64,000 bases of DNA from positions 97,018,993-97,082,992 of the forward strand of contig OV884059.1 in assembly GCA_930367215.1 (NCBI GenBank), given 5' to 3'. The notes beneath the pieces were generated by a model. It did no database searches, was not told the DNA's origin, and worked only from the letters and a program-made list of their open reading frames with translations. Source of the DNA: Pollenia angustigena. Taxonomy: Eukaryota; Arthropoda; Insecta; Diptera; Polleniidae. Position 1 is the first letter of the stretch. Every line of letters begins with the position of its first letter. Below are positions 32,831-44,234 of this stretch, in pieces. A program made the position numbers and the translations under genes.

Positions 32831-34130
32831 GTAAAAGTCCTTGACTTTTTGTATATCACAAACATCTTATATATTTGCTTTATAGCTGAATTGTTTGTCA
32901 AAATTTAAAAAAAAACCACTAGACTTCAAGAAAAAACTCCGGGGTGAAAGGATTAGAGAACTACATATTTAGTTAGGTCTTTATGGCAGCTTCCAACGAC
33001 AATTGAACACTTAATCTATCTGGCGTTATTGCAGTGTACAGTAATAATTGTATTAATATAATACTAAAAATTGTTTACCTTAAACCTGTTTTTAAATTAA
33101 GAAAACAAGTAAAAAATACGCTGAAAAGTGCCTTGCCATTTGCATAAATTCAAAAATCGAATCTGAAGCAATAACTTTGAAAATTAAGCCCCATTTGGTA
33201 ATAAAAGAGTCAATAAAAATTTAACAATAAAATTACAAATAATTCGTAAACTTACCTCCCTCATATTCTCACTGAAGGCAAGGTAGCGGTAGTCGTTTGA
33301 TTGGCCCTATCAATGATAAGCTTTTGTTGGTAGTGGTCCTAAGGATGCCAATGTGTTTGCTCTTATTTTCGTTTTGTACGAAACCACATTCTTCAATGAA
33401 AATGCTAATTTTATGCATATTAACAAGAAATTGGTAAATAAATACAGAAGTGTTTATTCCAAATTTACATATTATTCCATTTTTACATTTTCTTTATTCG
33501 TATAACATGGCTTTGCTTCGAGAGAAAAATATAAAGAAAGGCCAGACTGAGGAAAAGAAAATATTCGAATTAGCTAATAGCTTAAATGGCCACAACATTA
33601 CTGTAATTTACTATTATACAAATATTTACATATAAAAGATTCAGCATAAAACCATGAAATGTTTTCTTAAATGTAGTTTGAGTTTGATGAGCTTAATGCT
33701 GCGTATCTTAAGGCTTATTTAAAAATTCATAATTAAAGCATACTTTAAGGGTTTTGTATTTTAATTATTAAGTAAATATGCCATTTTTTGTTTTGTTTTT
33801 TTTCCTTTCTTTAAGTTTAAATTACTGTCAATTATTTTTTCTAAATTTTTTTTCTTGTTTTTTTATACTGTTTATTATAATTAAGAACTTTAATTTATGT
33901 AAATCTTTAATTTGCAATCTTTTATGAGAATTTCTTTGTTATTGCCATTTTCCTTTTTTTGAATTTCTGGCTAAATGTATAAATTCACATTAAAATAAAC
34001 TAAAAAAGTTCTATAAGCTTTGGCAAAAATATTGTACTGTCTTAAATAATATAAAAGATATTGTGGCCCCTAGAAAATGTATAGATTGATGCCATACTTA
34101 TAGGCCGATTACACTACAATAAAATCTTAT
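32831..34130. other. No gene recognised
   Basis: AT-rich. A 61-codon frame at 33450-33635 has no recognisable domain. Confidence 0.5.
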
Positions 34131-34159
34131 ACTTAAGAGATTTGGAGTCAAATCAAGTT

Positions 34160-34800
34160 TTTTTACTTCACTATTTCTCATTGAAAATGAGAAAATTCCA
34201 AATGAAAATGAGAATTTCAATTTGAAATTGAGATTATTCCAAATGATATTGAGAATTTAAATTTGAAATTGAGAAAATTCCAAATGTAATTGAGAAAATT
34301 TAATTTTTAATTGATAAAATTTAATTATGTATATAATTTTTGTTATATTCATTTAACAAACATACATAACTAACATAAGGATCGAAAAAAGTGAAAATAA
34401 ATACAAATCGCAGTATTACTGATCAACAGGCATATCTTTCAGATCCAAAGCAGATTGGTAAAACGTTGTAGTATGTTGTATGGCTCGACTGCAATCTCCA
34501 GTATTTATACATGTCTTAGAAGTATTAATCACCTGTTCTAAAAAGGCAAGCCACTGTTGTCCTACTTTTTAGTTTTGTCCAAGTGTGAGTATGTATGTTT
34601 TTTTGTATGAATATAAAAAAACATTTATATACATTATTCAATTCTATCAATTAAAAACTAAAATTTCTCAATTTTATTTGGAATTTTCTCAATTTCATTT
34701 GGAAATTTCTCAATTTCAAATTAATATTCTCCATTTCATTTGCAATTGTCTCAATTTCATCTATTTTTCAATGAAAAATGGTGTAGATTCCCATATATAC
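34160..34800. repeat. Inverted-repeat element with tandem 20-22 bp units in both arms
   Basis: The left arm (about 34175-34320) is a run of diverged units of the form tgaaattgagaaaattccaaa. The right arm (about 34660-34775) carries the same units in reverse complement (tttggaattttctcaatttca). Outside the arms, tcattgaaaatg and ttcaatgaaaaatgg mirror each other. The 330-base centre is unrelated. No open frame. Confidence 0.75.
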
Positions 34801-35400
34801 TAAAATCTACTTCGTGATAAGACCCTGCGGGAAATTTGCGTCAATTGGTCCAACAGACTGGTCCTGGGAGTTGTAAAAAGGGGAACCAATCACACTAGTT
34901 TATGCAGAACAAACAGGTAGAAAAAGTAATGAATTACAGAACTGTCTTCACCGGTTGTGTGACAAATTTTTTTGGTCTTGTTGTATTGAAATAATACTAC
35001 ATTGTAGTAACTGTCACTAAACACCTCCATTAAGATAAGATGTGTGACTGGTCAAATGGTGTCGATTGACCCCCTCCAACGACAACCCCATGTAAAAGTG
35101 ATAGGTCTGATTCATAGAAAGTGTTAAAACTAGAACCGGTCTCTACCACCAAATACCAATCACGGGTCTACTTTGGTGTCAGTTCGCTTCCCTCTAGGGG
35201 ATTTTGAGGAAATCTACTTTAAATCTAGTTGTACTAAGTTATGCAACTATGGTTTTCTTCATTTTAGTATTAAAAAATACCTCCCTGTACAAGATAAAAA
35301 TTACATTTTAACAAAAAACAAATATAGCGGTATATGAAAATTGTTAAAAAAAATAAAAAATTAAATGGTAAACAAATTTAATAGATAAATAATATTGATA
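34801..35400. other. Non-coding stretch less AT-rich than its surroundings
   Basis: About 34820-35240 is visibly richer in G and C, with gggaaccaatcacac, accggttgtgtgac and aataccaatcacgggtc blocks, and no frame longer than a few dozen codons. I recognise no family. It could be a diverged LTR, a promoter region or unique DNA. Confidence 0.35.
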
Positions 35401-35563
35401 ACATAAATAAAAAGAAACCCTTAAAATAAATTGACATACATATACCCATTAATTTGGGTTAATTCCAGTGTTCTAATATCAACCGAACATTATTTAGCGT
35501 ACCATTCACACAATTTGAAACGATAACTATTTATTTGTGTTTGTGTGCTAGTACACAATCCTA

Positions 35564-35862
35564 AGTCTGTTATCATACGGCTCATGTCTTATTGACATGA
35601 TTGCTACTTTATAGGCGAGAGGGACGAGGGGAAAAGAAACGAGTACACAGATGCATGTACTGTCTTTACGTTTGGCTTTTTCATGCGTTGTTTAATTTTG
35701 TTATTGTTTTCAATATCAAAAAACCACACATGCATACGCAAGGCTATACAAAATAAAAAACATGTCGTCAACATGACATGATTCATTTGAACGCCAATTC
35801 ATGTTCAAAGAAGAAAAAGGAAGAATCTTGTCAATAAGACATGAGCCGTATGAACTCAGACT
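35564..35862. mobile_element. 299-bp MITE of Tc1/mariner type
   Basis: Terminal inverted repeats begin AGTCTG and share ATACGGCTCATGTCTTATTG and GACA over about 38 bases with two or three mismatches. TA flanks both sides (35562-35563 and 35863-35864). No coding sequence. Confidence 0.82.
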
Positions 35863-36059
35863 TAATACCGTTCACAACAATTTTGACGACAGTAAGAAAC
35901 ATTTTGTAGTGTTCTGTTTTTTGTTATAAAACACAACAAATGTAGAGATTCTGAAGATCATTCGTGTTTTTCTTTTGCATTTATAACTCTTATCAATAGT
36001 GTTGTTATTGCTGCTGGGCAATTTGCACGACCACATGCCGAATAACCTGTGTGTGTATT

Positions 36060-36340
36060 GTATACACAGAAAAAAATAATTTTCATATTTGAATACGAAA
36101 ATCGCATATTTGTTTACAAAGATTTTTGAATTTTCTGCGATGACGATTCTTGGGTATTGATAAAAAAGTTTGTAGGTATAATTGTTGAATTTTTATTCAA
36201 CAATCAAGTTTCTTGAGTCAATAAAAAAAGTTGTTGCCATAAATACTTTTTTTCAACAAAATGGTTTCCGTGATTTGTTAAAACAAATTGTTGGAAATGC
36301 TGAATAAATCTAACAAAATGTTTATCGAATAATTATTTAT
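36060..36340. repeat. A/T-rich repeat with internal inverted 'caacaa/ttgttg' motifs
   Basis: It starts with acacagaaaaaaa, a motif that also opens the elements near 39415 and 62298, and then has tgttgaatttttattcaaca and related hairpins. No matching far end was found. Confidence 0.4.
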
Positions 36341-36354
36341 TTATTTATTAATTA

Positions 36355-36540
36355 TGATGTGCTAATTATCTAATTTTTATTCTTTGATAAATACACAATT
36401 TATTGTGGGGAAAGAAGCAAGTTCATATTCGCATTAAGCTGGTTGCTTAGGCCAGATCATCCGGAAACCTTTTTTCAAAGACTTTGGAAAAACTAAAGAT
36501 ATTATTCAACTAAAACTGTAAAGCTAATAAAAATTATTAG
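36355..36540 (+). repeat. Dispersed repeat A, partial copy 5
   Basis: It repeats the attctttgataaatacac...ggttgcttaggccagatcat...aaactaaagatatt blocks of the copies at 2115-2429 and 4635-4969, in the same orientation. The distance of over 30 kb shows that the family is dispersed and not a local duplication. Confidence 0.65.
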
Positions 36541-37437
36541 CTTAAAAAATGGGCAAAAGTTGTAAAAATATTGTCTCTACCTTGACTCTAATATTTTTTA
36601 TTATTTCATTATTAAATATGTTTTATTGAGTGCTATTTTGCAAAGTGTAATTTTGATAAATGAATCAAATAAGTAATTTGTTAAAAATTGTTAAAAATTT
36701 TCTTGAGATATTTTTTTTTGTGTACAAGTTTTGTTTTTTTTTTTTTTTAATAAGACCATGTACTCATGTAGTTTCTTTACGAAGATCACAAACAGAGAAT
36801 CGTTTTTGGTGGTATTTACTACACAAACACTACTACCGTTTGTGTTTTCCATATTTGTACCGTACCGTTATAAAAGTCTTCAGTAAAATAAGCGACCAAT
36901 TTTGAACAAGTAAGAAAGAGTCAGATATTTTCAAGATTTAAAACAAATATTCATACTTTGAAACCTTTGAACGATTTCGCGCCAACCTAAACGATTCACT
37001 AAACTTTGAAACCGTTCGTCTTGAAATATTTTTTATCAAATTCAATAGTATATTAAAAAGTTTGCCATTACTAGCTGCATATGACCGACTTGCATATATG
37101 ATTAATTTTGAAAACAAGCATAGTAAAACACACGTTATCGAAAATATGAAAAATGTAACTAAACATATTGCTACTGCTTAAGTTGTAAATAATTTGAATA
37201 AAACAAATATCAAAATGTTAATATCCGTAAAGCCAGCAAATTTCACTTTAAGTTTTACTTTTTGCTGAAGCTGCAAATTTTATTACTCCTCGTACTTTGC
37301 TTAGTTTGTGGAGTTTTTATTGTATTTATTTTCTTGTTATTGTTTCTTCTATTTTTCTTAGCTTAAGGCTAACAAACCGGAAACATACTTAAACATACAG
37401 AGCTATAATTTTTGAAATTAAAAAAACCTGTTCTTTT
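36541..37437. other. No gene recognised
   Basis: AT-rich. No supported feature. Confidence 0.5.
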
Positions 37438-38189
37438 TATACCCTCCACCACAATAAGTTGTGAAGAGGGTATACTAAGTTTGTCATTCCGTTTGAAACT
37501 TTTTTATTATTAATCTTAGACCCCATATAGTATATATATTTTGGCTCCTTGAGTAATTCTTAGTCGATTTAGCCATTGTCTTCTGTCTGTCCGTCTGACC
37601 ATCTGTCCGTCTGTTGAAAACACGCTCACCTTCGAAAAACTTAAAATAAATAAACAAAATTGGTGTAAAATTGCTTGTAGTTATCCTAAGCAGTTTGGGA
37701 TTGAAATCCAGCAAAAACGGTTCAGTAGGATCAGAGCTATGAATCAAATAATGGAACCACCACATAAAAAAAATTAATAATTTTGTTACAAAGTGGAGCA
37801 ATGCACAGAATGATATAAGATTTTGCAAAAATTCGTTTTGTTCGACTGGAAATTACGCTGCAAAATGAAGATCCGTCCATAATTTACCCTAGGCTCCATA
37901 TAATCCCTAGTCCCGGAAAACACTTTAGTATGCTACCATAACAAAATTTGGCACGTCACAGTTTTTTAGGACTAGAAATGACACTGATAAATTTCAAGAA
38001 GATCGGTTCATAATTTTCCCTACACCCGTTATAAACCCTACTCACGAAAAACAAATTTAGTACGCCTAAAACCGTAATTAATAATGCTATCAGAATAAAA
38101 TTGAATACTTCACAGTTTTATAGGACTATAAATAGCATTACAAAATTTCGCGATGATTATCATAATTTCCCTGTAGTTTTTTCGTGACA

Positions 38190-38575
38190 ATTTACCGCAA
38201 AAGTGGCAGTACTATATACTGTAGACTGGTTATAAAACTATCCTCATTGATACTATACTCTGAAGACTGGTTATAAAACTATCCAAATTGATCCTATACT
38301 CGGAAGACTGGCTCTAAAATTTTACTGTCACTTTGTGCTGGCACTTAGCTGTCTTTTTGTGTCGCAGATGGTGGATAGTAAAACATTTATGTCATTGAGA
38401 ATTTTGTTCATTTTATGAGAGAGAGAAACAGAACGTATGGCAACACAATCAGAAAAGCAGATTTATGGTTGGTATAACAGGACATCCTCTTGTTAAAGTG
38501 GCCAGTCATATGGCTAGCATTCGGACTGGTTGTGTCATAAAGGGGTTAGTATTATAACCAGCTCGGAGACAGCCA
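38190..38575. repeat. 41-bp tandem repeat within an inverted-repeat insert
   Basis: A 41-bp unit beginning gactggttataaaactat starts at 38224, 38265 and (diverged) 38306. The same motif appears inverted once, as attataaccagctc, at about 38551-38564. The segment may be a MITE whose left end was amplified. Its borders and target duplication are not clear. Confidence 0.55.
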
Positions 38576-38977
38576 CATGAACTACAGGGTTACTATAGGC
38601 CTCATATAAAGCCCACTCTGGTAAATTAATTAAATACGCCTAAAAATGTAGCAGATTTATATTTAGCAGCCATCTGAAATTCGCTGTAAGCGGTCAAACT
38701 AATTTCACCACTCTGCGGAATTTTGGTATGATTGGTTCATAACTTACAATGGCTCCAATATTAATTCCCCTCCTGAAAATCATTTAAGTTCGGCTTAAAC
38801 GGTTACCAATAAAGAAATTTTACTCAAGATTGTCGGTCAATAATTTAAAAAAAGGTCTAAACCGAAACAAATTTTAATGCTGACGTCTGTTTTTAAAAAG
38901 ATTAGTTCATCAAATTTGAAAGGAATTTTACAACCTGAAAACTAATTAAAATTGTTATTGATAATCATTCATTCTTG

Positions 38978-39055
38978 ACTGAACTGAGATTCGAACCCAG
39001 GCGGCTGGTTACGCTGACATGTTTCGATCGCTACCACTCGATCACCTCAGAGGGA
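38978..39055 (-). repeat. tRNA-like sequence (SINE head or tRNA pseudogene)
   Basis: Read on the minus strand it has a T-arm that pairs (CTGGG / CTCAG around TTCGAAT), a D-arm-like gatcgagtggtagcgatc, and a B-box with one mismatch. The anticodon and acceptor stems do not fold properly, so I do not call a functional tRNA. Confidence 0.45.
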
Positions 39056-39414
39056 TTTGTCGTCTTACAATAAATAATTTAATGAAAATTAAATTTGATG
39101 AACTTAAGCCTGATTAAAAATATTGAAAATTTGGTTTAAAAACCATAAATAGTTCAACAAAATTACCACAATACTAATTGAGATACATTAATAATAAAAA
39201 GATATCATATAGAAATCACTCCTGAAATAGTCGAGCTGTCGGTGGAGGGTATCAAAGATTCGGCACAGCCGAATATAGCACTCTTACTTGTTTTTGAAAG
39301 AGTATAAAAACTTTTACATGATTTTGATTAGTTGCTCAACATACAGAAACAAATACAAAAAGGTTTTTTAACCATTCCACCTAATTCTTTTGTTTTAATG
39401 CATGCTAAAGCCAT

Positions 39415-40750
39415 ACACAGAAAAAATTATTGGCAGTTTTTTTTCAATTAATAGTGATTTTTGAATTTTAAAATAAATTTGATTACGTTCTTAATTGATT
39501 GAATTAAAAAAAAATATTTTTTTTCAATTAAAATTTTACTTGATTTTAAGCTTAATTTTAATTATAAGTTTAATTGAATCAATCAACTCGGTTGTTTGAA
39601 TTGAACACTTTGTTACTTTCTCCTTGTTGCTTTCCTCCCTCATCAACAGTTTGCGAAAAATGTTACAAGTGCAACCAACATCTTTATAAATTTATTGTCT
39701 TTGCCCTTTGTGTACATGTAACATGTTTTTGTCATCAAAAAGAACAGTAAGCGTCGTGTGCAAAAAAAAACTATCAACAAGTAAAAAATGAACTGAAATT
39801 TGTTATAGACGAATTACAATTATGACCACCAACAATGTCAACAATAAGCCTACATACATATGCATATTATGCGTAAAATAAAAAATCGCCTTGTAGCTGA
39901 CCACAGTGTTGACGGCGGTTATGGTCGCAATCGAAATTTGGTGTTTATTTTCTTTGTTTGTTAATTCTTGAATTATTTTTGGCGTCATTTCATGTTGTGC
40001 GTTTAAAGTGAATAGGTGAAAAAAGTACAGCCAAATTACACAACAAAAACAGTTTTTTGTTTTGAATCTTGAATACCCTGAAGAATCAGAGTTATTCTAC
40101 ATTTTAATACAAAGTTGTATGTATGAAATTCCAAATTCAACATGTCAAAAAAATCTTCCAAAATTTTACAATTAAGCATGAGCTATTACAATTAAACAAA
40201 TAAAACAAATTATTTTTAAAACATATTTAAATAAAACTGTATATTTTAAATATTATTATTTTGCTTCATTTAACCATCAACTGAATTGATTTAACAAACT
40301 TATTCAATTAACAATTTGTTTGATTGAATAATTTGCGTAATTGAATTTAGAGTGTATTTCAAATACACTGTTTAATTTATGCAATTAAAATTTTAATCGA
40401 TTTAATGCAAAAATTCAATCACTGTTTTAATCAATACAATTATTAAAATAATTAATTTTCTGTATTGTAATCAATTACGTTAGTAATTCATTCAATTAAA
40501 ATATTGATTTTTTTTTAATTAATTTGTTAATTCATTCAATTAAAATATTGTTTAATATTAATAATTTTTTCAATTATTTTTGTAATTAAAATGTAAAAAC
40601 TTTTTAATTGGAAAAAATCCTTGTTTTGCAATTTTTGCAAATTTGAGTAATTGGTATAATCATTTCGGTGATTGGTGCAAAATTAAACAATTTTTAGCTT
40701 GTTTCAATTATTTTGGTGATCAAAACCATTTTTTACTTTTTTCTGTGTAT
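39415..40750. repeat. AT-rich inverted-repeat element ('acacagaaaaaa' ends)
   Basis: Left end acacagaaaaaattattg (39415), right end ttttttctgtgta (ending about 40748). Both flanking 300-600 bases are dense in caattaa/ttaattg-type motifs in opposite orientation, while the centre (about 39620-40130) is ordinary DNA. It looks like a MITE or fold-back of the group that shares the A-C-A-C-(N)-C-A-G-A-A-A-A end with 62298-62791. Confidence 0.55.
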
Positions 40751-42480
40751 GTGAGCTAAGTTTTCTCCCATCACGTCCCATGTATCCGATAAAGATACAT
40801 TTGTGGTTTTCGCTGTTTATTACTCTTTCAGTTGCCATCCAGCGCGAAAGTATTTTTTAATTCAAATGGTTATACCTTGTTTGAATAGTGGCTAGCTGGC
40901 TTTATGCGGATAAAAATGACCAGAGTTTTAGTAGATCAAAAGGAAGATCTTTGTACTACAATTAATAACAAAATTTATAGTTTTATAACTTTATTGTGTA
41001 GTCCTTGGATTCGGGATCAGCTTTATTATTCTTGAATTAGGCGCATCTTAAGATTGATTAAATCTTAGTTTTACTTAAATCAATCTCCCTTTGGGATTAT
41101 TTAAAGAACGAATTCGGGATTGAATATGGACATATCGGATGATATGGTTTGGAGCCTTAGCCTTCATTAGAGTATGTTATATTTGTCAATGCAGGTAATG
41201 AATACAACGCAAAATTAGAAAATCATGTATGGGTCATATATGCACTGTACTTATCCCACCCGTAACGCACAGCCACTAAAAGAAACAATATGTGTTTCAT
41301 GCAATGAATCGCATTAATCATATATTTAATTATTTATAGTCATATTAGCACATATTTATGTAAAAAAGGCATCATTATCAAATAGTTTAAGTTTTTCGTC
41401 CTTCTTTTAACATGAAGTATGCGACGGTACATTTGTCCCCATATAGCTTGTTGAGTTTATTGGGGGAAAGACCCACGATATTTTTTAATATTCAGCAAAT
41501 ATACTGTGTTTTATAAATGTGCAGATGTCACAGAATTTTAGGCTTGTAATGATTAAGGAAAAAAAAGTTATGGCATAAAAATGGAAAAGGTTCAATTGTA
41601 CCCTTTCCGCTCGACGAGGGCTAAAGATGATTCTAAGATGTTAGGCATTAGAAATATCAATTAATTTGGTTTATATAGTTTAAGAATGAGAAATTGCTGG
41701 TATTTCCTACAAAATTCATTCATCACTTTCCTATCAGATTCCAAAATCTATTCTCAAAATGAATTAAAGATACTTATTTGATTGATTTTTATTTGTCGTT
41801 TTTTTTACATCAACTTAAAGTATGATTTAACAATGATAAGATATTTATTTGTTTGCTTTAAATATTTGTTTGTTTAATTTTTTCATTGTTATATTTAACT
41901 TAATTTATTTTCCGTATTTCTACTTCAGTTATTTCTTAAAAAAACATTTTAATTTTGTTGTTTTTCCCTTTCTGTTGACTGTCATTCTAGTTATTTTTGA
42001 AATAAAGTCGTTCAGCTTCTACAAAAAAACACAACGAAGATTAACGACGCTACTTAGATTTAATTGAAGAAATTTTATTTGAATTTCAAAATTTATTTAA
42101 AATATTATTTATGCCTTTTGAACGCTAAATACATAATTTGTTATGTGAATTAGACATTTTTGTTCTGAGAAATGAAAGTTAAATTCAAAAGAAAATGACT
42201 TTCAATTGTTTTGAGACCCACAAGATGTTTTTAAGTTTAGCGTTTATTCTGACGTGTCTTACACATAGAAATATTAGTTTTAGATCCACCTGTTGAGCCA
42301 CCTGTTTGTATACAGAGAAAAAATAAAAATTGATTTCAGTTAAAAAGTTTGTCATATTAATTAAAAAAATTAATTATGATTTAACGTTTAATTCACTTGA
42401 TTAAATTAGAACTGATTGTATTTAAGCTTAATTCTTTAATTTTGAAAAAGTTTTTGAAACATTTTTCTGTGTACCGATTA
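40751..42480. other. No gene recognised
   Basis: AT-rich. Frames such as 41849-42067 are Phe/Leu-rich translations of T-rich DNA and not convincing genes. A gtatacagagaaaaaa motif occurs at 42308. Confidence 0.5.
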
Positions 42481-43175
42481 CACTGTGCAACAAAATTCGG
42501 GTCACCGCCGCAAGCCTTAGCACATGCAATGCCAAATGAAAGTAGACTACTAGTTGAGCAAATCTGCCAAAGGGTTTTGAAAAGTTAGCTCGGGCTTCCG
42601 AAATATGGGCCCCTAAAGTTTTTGACTTTTTTGAAAAGGCGTTTGGTATAAGTCCAAAAAATATACTAAATGTCGATTCTTTTCTTAGAATTTATTTACC
42701 CTCTAACTCTCATTTTAAGCGATAATTTTTTGTAATTTTTTCCAACTTTTACACAAAAGCTTACTAAAACGGCACTTTTAAGGGTTAAAATTTTCTACAA
42801 ATATCTTTTACATCAAATTTTACAAGGGTCTTCTAAGACCAAAAGTTTGTGCAATATGTCTAATACGAATTCTCAAAATTTCGGGCTTTGAAATTTTTGA
42901 ATTTCTTGAAAAGGCGTACAAGTCAAAAAAATATACTAAATGTACTTCTGACCTAAACGACTATTTCAGATGTAGAATTGTATGGCGATTCTTTTTGTAG
43001 AATATTTTAATGCTCTAGCAATCATTTTAATGGGTAATATTTGTCCTTTTTTAACTTCTACACTTAAACGGCACGTTAGAGGGTTAACCTTTTGGCAGAT
43101 TTGCTCTACTAGTAGTCTACTTTCATTTCGCGTTGCAAGTGTTGAGGCTTTTTTTTTTTTTTTTGTTGCACAGTG
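42481..43175. mobile_element. 695-bp inverted-repeat element with internal 275-bp duplication
   Basis: The ends are CACTGTGCAACAAAA (42481) and TTTTGTTGCACAGTG (ending 43175). The inverted similarity continues for about 95 bases, including aaatgaaagtagactactag and gagcaaatctgcca. Inside, a block with gaaaaggcg...aaaaatatactaaatgt and cggcac.tt..agggttaa occurs twice with a period near 275. No flanking duplication could be confirmed, so the superfamily is open. The plus-strand frame at 42982-43254 is non-coding read-through. Confidence 0.7.
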
Positions 43176-43813
43176 TTATTGCTTATTGCCCTTTTATATT
43201 AAAAGCCGTCTGGTCGATAACATAACTTTTATATGGGGACTATCTTGCTTTTAAATAATTAAAGCTGCCAAAAAATGTTTTGGACTGAAGCAACCAAATA
43301 TCTTTCCTAGGGTAATTTGGTGGGCTGAATTCGAATCTGTTATTTTGTTTTTATTCGTTTCATACACAAAAAATCATTGGTTTATTAAATAATCAATGAA
43401 TTTTCAAAAGTAAATGGCGTTATTTGAATGTGATTTGTATTTTGTGGGTTCGGTTACATGTATTAGAGTCCAGCAATAGTCTCCCAGCATGCTTTTGTCT
43501 CAAAATCCTTGATAGTTCTTTCAATTTTCATTAAATTTTCGTGAGCACGCTACCGTTGTTCGCAGTAAGCACCTAGTTTTGTTTTGGAAAAAAATCTTAA
43601 TGCAAATGAAGTATATGCAAAACATTGTCGGTGTCCACGGTTTGTCTAAGTTTATGACTGCAAAACCAAAATAATGTAAATATGCATATTTTAAGGATTC
43701 TGATATTGCATATCCTTTTTTTCCAACCAAATATTCACCATACACAAAGCAAAATTAGCTTGAATCAGTAACACACGATCTCTCTGATATGCTTAAACGC
43801 TACTATTATGATG
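43176..43813. other. No gene recognised
   Basis: AT-rich. No feature supported. Confidence 0.5.
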
Positions 43814-43821
43814 ATTTAGAA

Positions 43822-44226
43822 CAATGGTGGGCGCTCCATAGCACAATTGTGCTGAGAGATTTTACACGTATTCTTAGCCTCTTTAATTTAGTTTTTGATG
43901 AGACACATTTTCTTATATTTTTTGTATTTTTTTCAAGAGAATTTACCCAGCAAACACACGTGTTTCATTTCAAATACATGATGTTATGCGAAAAATAATT
44001 TACTGTACTTTTTTAACTGTTACTTTTTTCTGTGAACATTAAATCTCTACAATTTAAACTATTAAAAAATGTTTTATATTACTTCAAATGCGTAAAATAT
44101 AAAATAAGGAAATATAATGCACCATTTATTTCAAATGCTTGGCTTTGTGTTTGGTGGGTACTTCTGCCATCTCACTAATACTAATAAGCATCAATACAAG
44201 CACAGTTTTAGTTGTGCCCACTTCTG
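43822..44226. mobile_element. hAT MITE stacked on the left hAT element
   Basis: The ends CAATGGTGGGC (43822) and GTGCCCACTTCTG (ending 44226) are inverted with mismatches, and both have an acaattgtg-like subterminal motif. The flanks are identical 8-mers ATTTAGAA at 43814-43821 and 44227-44234. The second of these also serves as the flank of the next element, so the two hAT insertions share a target copy. Confidence 0.8.
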
Positions 44227-44234
44227 ATTTAGAA

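Larger units (their letters stand above)
37438..39295. repeat. TATACCC-type repeat, long copy (1.86 kb)
   Basis: It starts tataccctccaccacaata with ggtatactaagtttgtcatt, followed by tctgtctgtccgtctgacc. It then repeats variants of the aagatcggttcataattt...cccta line several times, and ends with ggagggtatcaaagattcgg, a gccgaat hairpin and cttgttttt. This is the most complete copy in the window. It contains an inverted-repeat insert at about 38190-38575 and a tRNA-like sequence at 38978-39055. No Rep or helicase coding. Confidence 0.75.

Noticed and set aside
34175..34320. CRISPR-like array of short repeats
   Set aside because: The units are degenerate and contiguous with no unique spacers, and the genome is eukaryotic.
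38978..39055. Functional tRNA gene
   Set aside because: T- and D-arms pair, but anticodon and acceptor stems do not.
41849..42067. 72-codon hydrophobic frame suggesting a membrane peptide
   Set aside because: Phe/Leu richness follows from T-rich DNA; no start context or homology.
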